Part shown: piece after piece, positions 16,043 through 21,296 of the stretch
Numbering within the stretch: position 1 is the first letter of the stretch
Layout of the letters: each line of letters starts with the position of its first letter
Assembly: GCA_964391735.1 (NCBI GenBank)
Contig: CAYMNF010000038.1
Span: 1 to 21,296, forward strand
Source: CAG-1031 sp964391735
Lineage (GTDB): Bacteria; Bacteroidota; Bacteroidia; Bacteroidales; Muribaculaceae
Direction of reading: 5' to 3'
DNA: 21,296 nt
Notes under the pieces: generated by a model
Databases searched by the model: none
The model's input: the letters and a program-made list of their open reading frames with translations, nothing else
What the model was told of the DNA's origin: nothing
Translations under genes and position numbers: made by a program

Positions 16043-17898
16043 CAACCGCACCGCGTGTGCCGGAACTGTTGGCCCCGGCCAAGGATGCCGAAACGGCCAT
16101 CGCGGCAATAGACTGTGGGGCCGATGCAGTGTACATAGGGCCTCCGGCACATGGTGCCCGGGCTGCCGTGCCCAACAGCATTGAGGAGATTGAGCGCGTG
16201 GTCCGCTATGCACACATTTTTGGGGCCCGCGTCTATGTCACCGTCAATACGATAATCTTTGACGATGAAATCCCTGAGGTGCAAAAAATGATACGCCAAC
16301 TGTGGCGCATAGGTGTCGATGCCCTTATTGTTCAGGACATGGGGTTGCTGAGGGTTCCCTTGCCACCCATTGACTTACACGCCTCAACACAATGCGACAT
16401 CCGCACACCGGCCAAGGCGCGTTTTTTGTCAGATGTCGGTTTCAGCCAGTTGGTTATCCCGCGCGAGTCCACTTTAAGCGAAATACGGGATTTCAAAGCG
16501 GCTGTTGGCGATAAGGTCCGTATCGAGGCTTTTGTACATGGTGCGTTGTGCGTAAGCTACAGCGGTGACTGCCACGCATCCTTCGCCGCCACGGGACGGT
16601 CGGCCAACCGCGGCCGCTGCGCCCAAATTTGCCGTCTGGCTTTTGACTTGGTGGATGGAACCGGCAAACGGATAATTAAAAATCAGCACCTGCTGTCCCT
16701 GAAAGACCTTAACCGTCTTGACACCCTCCCCGAGATGATTGCGGCAGGCGTTGACTCCTTCAAAATTGAGGGCAGGCTTAAGGACCCCGAGTATGTTCGC
16801 ACCGTCACGGCGGCGTACTCTCAGCGCCTCAACAACATCGTGGCTGCCTCGAACGGGACGCTGCGACGCGCCTCTATCGGCGAGTCGGCTCCGGGGTTTA
16901 TCCCCAATCCCGAAGCGGTGTTCAATCGCGGCTTCACACCATACTTCCTCACTTCGCGCCCAACCGGTAAACTCACCAATCCCCTCACCCCCAAGGCAAT
17001 GGGAGTGAAAATCGGGGAGACTATCCGTGAGGTAAACGGCAAATCCTTTAGAGCACGGTTTTCGCAGCCCCCTGCTAACGGTGACGGCATAGGATTCTTT
17101 GATGCCAAGGGCAACTTCTCCGGGTTCAGGGTTAACCGGGTTGATGGCGAGACCATCCACACGGCCACGGCGGTACATATCCCGGCCAATACCGCATTGT
17201 TCCGCAACTTTGACAAAAAGGCCTCTGACACCCTGCGGGCTGCCCGTTCAAAAAGGGTTATCGGGGTAACCCTGACACTGCGGATTGCTGCCGGTGGTCG
17301 TGCGGCTATTGATGCGGAGGACGCCACCGGCCTAACGGTTACCGTGGCTGACTCTACCCCTCTGCTCCCGGCCAAAAGCCCACGTGATGAACAAAATGTT
17401 GTTCGCATTCTGTCAAAAAGCGGCAACACTCCCTTCAGGGTTGACAAGGTTGTCAACAAAATACCCGAGCATCTCTTCATCCCGGCGTCAATGTTAACAT
17501 CTCTGCGCCGACAAGCGCTTGACTCGCTTGTGCGCGCACGCTTGCTGACACACCGATTACCCATGCGACGCCCGGAAGATATGAATGCAAAATTCCCTGA
17601 AGCCACGGTTGACTACCACACCAATGTGGCAAACAAGGAGGCCTTGACATTTTACACCGACCACGGGGCCGAGGTAAGAGAGAAGGCCCTGGAGGTAGCC
17701 GGCCAGGCAGTCGCCCCGGGACGCTCTGTCATGACAACGCGTTTTTGCCTGAGGCGCGAATTGGGTGCGTGCCTGCGCACTCCGGGCGGCAAAAAGCTGC
17801 AGCCCCCGTTATCTTTGCAAGCCCCGGGCCTGAAATTAGGGCTGGAGTTTGACTGTGAGAATTGCCGCATGCATTGCATCTTTCTAAAAAAACAGTAA
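16039..17898 (+). CDS. U32 family protein, RlhA-like (rRNA hydroxylation type)
   Basis: A 619-residue member of the U32 family, long annotated as collagenase-like peptidases but in bacteria largely RNA 5-hydroxylation enzymes (TrhP on tRNA, RlhA on 23S rRNA C2501). The U32 signature is present at 163-181 (EAFVHGALCVSYSGDCHAS). Cys171, Cys178, Cys194 and Cys198 form the set expected to hold an iron-sulfur cluster. The N-terminal barrel starts with ELLAPAKDAETAIAAIDCGADAVYIG. The long middle region (about 290-530) fits the extra domain of RlhA-type members, and a Cys cluster ends the protein (FCLRRELGACL and FDCENCRMHC). The length is near E. coli RlhA (about 650) rather than TrhP (about 450). 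It starts inside the hypB stop (ATGA) and is probably coupled to it. Assignment to RlhA over a protease is an inference. Confidence 0.85.
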   Translation: MTTAPRVPELLAPAKDAETAIAAIDCGADAVYIGPPAHGARAAVPNSIEEIERVVRYAHIFGARVYVTVNTIIFDDEIPEVQKMIRQLWRIGVDALIVQDMGLLRVPLPPIDLHASTQCDIRTPAKARFLSDVGFSQLVIPRESTLSEIRDFKAAVGDKVRIEAFVHGALCVSYSGDCHASFAATGRSANRGRCAQICRLAFDLVDGTGKRIIKNQHLLSLKDLNRLDTLPEMIAAGVDSFKIEGRLKDPEYVRTVTAAYSQRLNNIVAASNGTLRRASIGESAPGFIPNPEAVFNRGFTPYFLTSRPTGKLTNPLTPKAMGVKIGETIREVNGKSFRARFSQPPANGDGIGFFDAKGNFSGFRVNRVDGETIHTATAVHIPANTALFRNFDKKASDTLRAARSKRVIGVTLTLRIAAGGRAAIDAEDATGLTVTVADSTPLLPAKSPRDEQNVVRILSKSGNTPFRVDKVVNKIPEHLFIPASMLTSLRRQALDSLVRARLLTHRLPMRRPEDMNAKFPEATVDYHTNVANKEALTFYTDHGAEVREKALEVAGQAVAPGRSVMTTRFCLRRELGACLRTPGGKKLQPPLSLQAPGLKLGLEFDCENCRMHCIFLKKQ

Positions 17899-17903
17899 AT
17901 TTG
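17873..17903 (+). promoter_or_regulatory. Promoter before the small lipoprotein gene
   Basis: TAAATTTG at 17896-17903 matches the -7 box, and its first three bases are the TAA stop of the U32 gene. ATTG at 17873-17876 is 19 nt upstream, in the right place for a -33 element. The leader to the ATG at 17936 would be about 25 nt. Confidence 0.6.
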
Positions 17904-17935
17904 TAACCCTAACCACGATTTGAAATCCCTGTAAC

Positions 17936-18436
17936 ATGAAAAAGCATATCTGCCTGATGGCTATATTTTTATCTCTCGCCCTGATGTATTCATGCAAGCC
18001 TTCGGCAGCAATAGCGCCCGAGCAGGCATCCGCAGGCCAGCAATATATCCCCCAGGCTGTTATCTATCAAATGAATGGCGCGTGGCAAGATTTTGTGCCG
18101 GTAACCCTAAGCACCGATGGGTCCTCCATCGCTTCATTCCCCGCTGTAACAGATATCAACGACTCGCAACGGCCCATCGAACTCGCTGACGGGTGGTGGC
18201 TTGATTGCCGCGGCATATCCCCCTCCACGGCTTTCACCGGCTATACATACACACGCTATGCAGCCTTGTCTGAGACCCCTTCACCCAAGACCCTGTTGGC
18301 ATCTTTGCTACCCGATGCCCGCATCACGCGTATCGTTAAACTGCCTATGACCTTGAACCAGGCACGCAAAGACATTCCCGCTGTAAACAACCTCATTCGC
18401 CGCGGGCTGCCGGGTTGCACCGTAATCCTGAAATAA
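17936..18436 (+). CDS. Unrecognised small lipoprotein
   Basis: I do not recognise this 166-residue protein. It begins with a lipoprotein-like signal (KKHICLMAIFLSLALMYSC), with Cys20 as the probable lipidated residue. The residues before it (M-Y-S) are a loose lipobox, as is often seen in Bacteroidetes. The residues after it (KPSAA) lack the acidic run that sends lipoproteins to the surface, so the protein probably faces the periplasm. The rest has no clear domain: a Trp-containing stretch IYQMNGAWQDFVPV, IELADGWWLDCRGISPSTAFTGYTYTRY with a second Cys, and a C-terminal part LPMTLNQARKDIPAVNNLIRRGLPGCTVILK with a third. It has its own promoter box and lies 35 nt before galE. Codon use looks like its neighbours, so it is a real gene and probably not a recent arrival. 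Confidence 0.75.
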   Translation: MKKHICLMAIFLSLALMYSCKPSAAIAPEQASAGQQYIPQAVIYQMNGAWQDFVPVTLSTDGSSIASFPAVTDINDSQRPIELADGWWLDCRGISPSTAFTGYTYTRYAALSETPSPKTLLASLLPDARITRIVKLPMTLNQARKDIPAVNNLIRRGLPGCTVILK

Positions 18437-18471
18437 CCCATTTTACACATATACACTAACCCATTATACCT

Positions 18472-19509
18472 ATGTCAAAACCGCGTATCCTTATAACCGG
18501 TGGAACAGGCTATATCGGCTCTCACACCGTGGTTGAACTGCAACAGGCCGACTATCCGGTTGTCATCATAGACAATTTGTCAAACTCAAACCGCAATGTC
18601 ATTGACGGGATTGAGGCCATCACGGGCGTGCGTCCTCCCTTTTTTGAAGGGGACATTACAAACCTCGAAGACCTGAACAGGCTCTTTGACGAGTATCCCG
18701 ACATACGCGGTATCATAAACTTTGCGGCCTCAAAAGCTGTGGGTGAAAGCGTACAAAAGCCCATTTTATACTACCGCAACAACCTTGACGGCCTGCTTAA
18801 CCTGCTTGAGGTGATGCCCCAACGTGGTGTCAAAGGAATCGTTTTCTCATCATCATGCACTGTATATGGCGAGCCCGACCACAACCCGGTAACCGAACAG
18901 AGCCCCATCAAGAAAGCGACATCACCCTACGGCAACACAAAGCAGATTTCTGAGGAGATCATAGCCGATGTTATTGCCTCAGGCGCACCCATCAAGAGTG
19001 TTATTCTGCGCTACTTCAACCCCATCGGTGCTCACCCGAGCGCACACATCGGCGAGCTGCCCAACGGTGTCCCCGCCAACCTTGTGCCCTTCATCACACA
19101 GACAGCAATGGGCATCCGCAAGGAGCTGAGTGTCTTTGGCGATGACTATAATACCCCCGACGGCAGCTGTATACGTGATTATATTGATGTCGTTGACCTG
19201 GCCAGGGCCCATGTTACCGCCGTTGAGCGCATTCTGGACGACAAGAGCCAGGATGCCATTGAAATCTTCAACCTCGGTACCGGCCGTGGCGTGTCGGTGA
19301 TTGAGCTCATCTCTGAGTTTGAGAAAGTTAATGATGTAAAGGTGCCCCACAAAATCGTTGGCCGCCGTGCCGGTGACATTGAGCAGGTATGGGCCGACCC
19401 CTCATACGCCAACAAGGTGCTGGGCTGGACCGCCGATACTCCCCTGGCTGACACCCTGCGGTCAGCATGGAAGTGGCAGCAACGCCTGCGCGAACGTGGC
19501 ATTATGTAA
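18472..19509 (+). CDS. galE: UDP-glucose 4-epimerase
   Basis: A 345-residue short-chain dehydrogenase-type epimerase that interconverts UDP-glucose and UDP-galactose for galactose use and glycan synthesis. The NAD-binding glycine motif GGTGYIGSHT is at 10-19. The catalytic triad is Ser128 in FSSSCTVYGEP, Tyr153 and Lys157 in SPYGNTK. RYFNPIGAHPSAHIGE and the downstream GDDYNTPDGSCIRDYIDVVDLA block are characteristic of GalE rather than of other sugar-nucleotide epimerases. The length is close to the E. coli enzyme (338). No TAnnTTTG box is visible in the 35-nt gap upstream, so it may be read from the lipoprotein promoter. Acceptance of N-acetylated substrates cannot be judged from sequence here. 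Confidence 0.95.
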   Translation: MSKPRILITGGTGYIGSHTVVELQQADYPVVIIDNLSNSNRNVIDGIEAITGVRPPFFEGDITNLEDLNRLFDEYPDIRGIINFAASKAVGESVQKPILYYRNNLDGLLNLLEVMPQRGVKGIVFSSSCTVYGEPDHNPVTEQSPIKKATSPYGNTKQISEEIIADVIASGAPIKSVILRYFNPIGAHPSAHIGELPNGVPANLVPFITQTAMGIRKELSVFGDDYNTPDGSCIRDYIDVVDLARAHVTAVERILDDKSQDAIEIFNLGTGRGVSVIELISEFEKVNDVKVPHKIVGRRAGDIEQVWADPSYANKVLGWTADTPLADTLRSAWKWQQRLRERGIM

Positions 19510-19582
19510 CCCCGTTTCTTCAATAAGAGCAGATTATAGGTAAAATAAAGAAATTTTTCTTTAATTTTCCCTCCGAAGTTAT

Positions 19583-19590
19583 TAACTTTG
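19583..19590 (+). promoter_or_regulatory. Promoter box before mdh
   Basis: TAACTTTG matches the -7 consensus. TTTA at 19560-19563 lies 19 nt upstream as a weak -33 element. The start would be near 19596, with a leader of about 60 nt that begins with a GC-rich hairpin. Confidence 0.6.
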
Positions 19591-19591
19591 T

Positions 19592-19613
19592 GGGCCGGCT
19601 TTCGGGTCGGCCC
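19592..19613 (+). other. GC-rich hairpin at the 5' end of the mdh leader
   Basis: GGGCCGGC (19592-19599) can pair with GTCGGCCC (19606-19613) over 8 bp with one G-U pair and a TTTCGG loop. It starts 2 nt after the -7 box. It lacks a following T-run, so it is not a convincing terminator for galE. A 5' stabilising stem of the highly expressed mdh mRNA is one reading. Confidence 0.5.
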
Positions 19614-19655
19614 CTATGTTTGAATTTTCTAACAATCATTTATTAAAAAATAACC

Positions 19656-20657
19656 ATGAACTTCCTCACTAACGAGAAATTGACTATTGTCGGTGCTGCC
19701 GGCATGATTGGCTCAAACATGGCCCAGACCGCCATTATGATGGGGCTCACCCCCAACATTTGCCTCTATGACCCCTATGCCCCCGGCCTTGAAGGTGTGG
19801 CTGAAGAGCTGTATCAGTGTGGCTTCCCCGGCCTGAACCTCACCTGGACTTCAGATATCAAAGAGGCTCTTACCGATGCTAAATACATTGTATCCTCAGG
19901 TGGAGCCGCCCGCAAAGCCGGCATGACCCGTGAGGACCTCCTCAAAGGCAATGCTCAGATAGCTGAGGAATTCGGTAAAAACGTCAAGGCTTATTGCCCT
20001 GACTGCAAATTCGTGGTTGTTATCTTCAACCCCGCCGACATCACCGGCCTCATCACTCTGCTGTACTCAGGCCTCAAACCCAGCCAGGTTGCAACCCTCG
20101 CTGCCCTTGACTCTACCCGCCTGCAAAACGAGTTGGTGAAATACTTCAAAGTTCCTGCTGACAAGATTGAGAATGCCCGCACATACGGTGGCCACGGCGA
20201 GCAAATGGCCGTTTTCGCCTCAACATGCAAGGTTGACGGCAAGCCCCTCACCGAGATTATCGGCACCGAGGTTCTCCCCGAGGACGCTTGGCAAGAGATG
20301 AAGGGCAAAGTTATCCAGGGTGGCAAACGCATCATCGAGCTGCGCGGCCGTTCATCTTTCCAGAGCCCCGCATACCTATCAATCGAGATGATTGCTGCAG
20401 CCATGGGTGGCAAACCCTTCACCTGGCCCGTGGGTACTTACGTTAACGACAGCCGTTTCCAGCACATTATGATGGCTATGGAAACAACCGTTACCAAAGA
20501 CGGCATTACCTATAAGGAACCGGCCGGCACTCCCCAGGAGATAGCTGAACTCGAGCAAAGCTACAAGCACCTCTGCGACATGCGCAACGAGGTTATCGAG
20601 CTGGGTGTTCTTCCCCCGGTTGCTGACTGGAAAAATGTCAACCCCAATCTTGACTGA
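19656..20657 (+). CDS. mdh: Malate dehydrogenase
   Basis: The product (333 residues) is an NAD-dependent malate dehydrogenase that interconverts malate and oxaloacetate. In Bacteroidales it feeds the fumarate/succinate branch of fermentation. The Rossmann motif is VGAAGMIGSN (12-21), and Asp39 at the end of the second strand favours NAD. The substrate-loop arginines Arg86 and Arg92 (GAARKAGMTREDL) are those expected of a malate rather than a lactate enzyme. Asn125 (FNPADI), Asp152 and Arg155 (LDSTRL) and the catalytic His180 (YGGHGEQM) complete the site. The long C-terminal end and GHGEQMAVFAS are typical of Bacteroidales enzymes. It has its own promoter and a strong terminator, and it ends with tandem stops (TGA TAA). 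Confidence 0.93.
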   Translation: MNFLTNEKLTIVGAAGMIGSNMAQTAIMMGLTPNICLYDPYAPGLEGVAEELYQCGFPGLNLTWTSDIKEALTDAKYIVSSGGAARKAGMTREDLLKGNAQIAEEFGKNVKAYCPDCKFVVVIFNPADITGLITLLYSGLKPSQVATLAALDSTRLQNELVKYFKVPADKIENARTYGGHGEQMAVFASTCKVDGKPLTEIIGTEVLPEDAWQEMKGKVIQGGKRIIELRGRSSFQSPAYLSIEMIAAAMGGKPFTWPVGTYVNDSRFQHIMMAMETTVTKDGITYKEPAGTPQEIAELEQSYKHLCDMRNEVIELGVLPPVADWKNVNPNLD

Positions 20658-20681
20658 TAACTGATTATTACACTTTTTATG

Positions 20682-20719
20682 GCAAACGGCCCCACCTTAG
20701 GCGGCCGTTTGCTTTTTCT
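20682..20719 (+). terminator. Strong intrinsic terminator after mdh
   Basis: GCAAACGGCC (20682-20691) pairs perfectly with GGCCGTTTGC (20703-20712) around an 11-nt loop, followed by TTTTTCTTT. It starts 24 nt after the mdh stop. Confidence 0.85.
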
Positions 20720-20735
20720 TTACCCCAAAAATGGC

Positions 20736-20743
20736 TAACTTTG
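20736..20743 (+). promoter_or_regulatory. Promoter box before proS
   Basis: TAACTTTG matches the -7 consensus. The nearest upstream TTTG (20708-20711) is 24 nt away and lies inside the mdh terminator stem; CTTT at 20712-20715 is at the ideal 20-nt spacing. The leader would be about 20 nt before the ATG at 20771. Confidence 0.5.
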
Positions 20744-20770
20744 CCAGAAACATATCAACACTTCCTAAAA

Positions 20771-21296
20771 ATGGCAAAAGAACTCAAGGACCTCACAAAA
20801 AGGGCCGATGATTATTCACAATGGTATAACGATTTGGTAATAAAAGCCGGCTTGGCCGAGCAGTCTGCCGTGCGCGGGTGCATGGTCATCAAACCTTATG
20901 GCTATGCTATATGGGAGAAGATGCAACATGAGCTGGACAAACGCTTCAAAGCCACCGGCGTGCAGAACGCTTACTTCCCCCTGTTGATTCCCAAATCATT
21001 CCTTTGCCGCGAGGCTGAGCATGTCGAGGGGTTTGCCAAAGAGTGTGCAGTGGTGACCCACTATCGCCTCAAGAATGACCCCGAGGGTGCCGGCGTGGTG
21101 GTTGATCCCGACGCTCGCCTTGAGGAAGAACTGATAATTCGCCCCACATCCGAGACCATCATCTGGAATACTTATAAAAACTGGATACAGAGCTATCGCG
21201 ACCTGCCCATATTGGTCAACCAGTGGGCCAATGTGGTGCGCTGGGAGATGCGCACCCGCATGTTCCTGCGCACGGCCGAATTCCTGTGGCAGGAGG
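20771..21296 (+). CDS. proS: Prolyl-tRNA synthetase, archaeal/eukaryal type (5' part, cut by window edge)
   Basis: The frame opens at the ATG at 20771 and is still open at the right edge, giving about 175 residues. It is a class II synthetase that charges tRNA-Pro. KPYGYAIWEKMQHEL and NAYFPLLIPKSFL form motif 1. IIRPTSETIIWNTYKNWIQS leads into motif 2, VRWEMRTRMFLRTAEFLWQE. The early placement of these motifs and the absence of a long leader indicate the archaeal/eukaryal-like form (ProRS without the bacterial editing insertion), as is usual in Bacteroidales. It has its own promoter box after the mdh terminator. Nothing can be said about the anticodon-binding domain, which lies beyond the window. 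Confidence 0.95.
   Translation, partial: MAKELKDLTKRADDYSQWYNDLVIKAGLAEQSAVRGCMVIKPYGYAIWEKMQHELDKRFKATGVQNAYFPLLIPKSFLCREAEHVEGFAKECAVVTHYRLKNDPEGAGVVVDPDARLEEELIIRPTSETIIWNTYKNWIQSYRDLPILVNQWANVVRWEMRTRMFLRTAEFLWQE

Noticed and set aside
19547..19562. AT-only inverted repeat AAAGAAA/TTTCTTT after galE, considered as a terminator
   Set aside because: A 7-bp stem almost all A-T with a 2-nt loop would be unstable, and the stretch overlaps the -33 region of mdh.
1..21296. Search for mobile elements, prophage, tRNA or rRNA genes, CRISPR arrays, toxin-antitoxin or defence genes
   Set aside because: No transposase, integrase, terminal repeat, tRNA-like end or defence motif was seen. Base composition and codon use look even along the window by eye.

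Overview
The window is a stretch of conserved bacterial chromosome, most probably from a member of the order Bacteroidales. Three lines of evidence point there. Promoter-like boxes of the Bacteroidetes type (TAnnTTTG, often with a TTG-containing element about 20 nt upstream) stand in front of most transcription-unit starts. I see no clear Shine-Dalgarno sequences. The proteins (trigger factor, DUF4491, HQLGTP-type histidine kinase, archaeal-type prolyl-tRNA synthetase, malate dehydrogenase) have the form usual in that order. The family (for example Muribaculaceae or a relative) is a guess. All protein genes read on the + strand. The only minus-strand gene is the RNase P RNA.

Layout: (1) 1-1521: trigger factor (tig), with tandem promoter boxes and a strong intrinsic terminator. 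(2) 1595-4469: a secreted C69 dipeptidase followed 7 nt later by a membrane sensor histidine kinase with no adjacent response regulator. (3) 4486-4923: rnpB on the minus strand, meeting the kinase tail to tail. It shares a compact, nearly symmetric divergent promoter with tatD. (4) 4923-12335: tatD, then a tight run made of a YihY/BrkB membrane protein, dCMP deaminase, S41 C-terminal processing protease, 5-formyl-THF cyclo-ligase, a LuxR-type regulator with a degenerate receiver-like domain, and an ABC-F ATPase. Most junctions are 20 nt or shorter, or overlap by 1-8 nt. (5) 12347-13510: prfA (release factor 1) with its own promoter box and terminator. (6) 13549-17898: L-cysteine desulfidase, a DUF4491 membrane protein, HypB (Ni GTPase) and a U32 family protein of the RlhA type. 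(7) 17896-21296: an unrecognised small lipoprotein, galE, malate dehydrogenase with a 5'-leader hairpin and a strong terminator, and the start of proS, which runs off the right edge.

Functionally this is mostly core biology: protein folding and translation (tig, prfA, ABC-F, proS, rnpB), nucleotide and folate metabolism (dCMP deaminase, 5-FCL), cell-envelope proteolysis, sugar-nucleotide synthesis and central carbon metabolism. I found no mobile element, CRISPR array, tRNA or rRNA gene, or defence cassette. I also found no convincing new multi-gene system. The points most worth a second look are the interlocked rnpB/tatD promoter, the HypB gene without visible hyp partners next to a cysteine desulfidase and a U32 protein, the receiver-less LuxR regulator buried in a metabolic operon, and the unrecognised lipoprotein.
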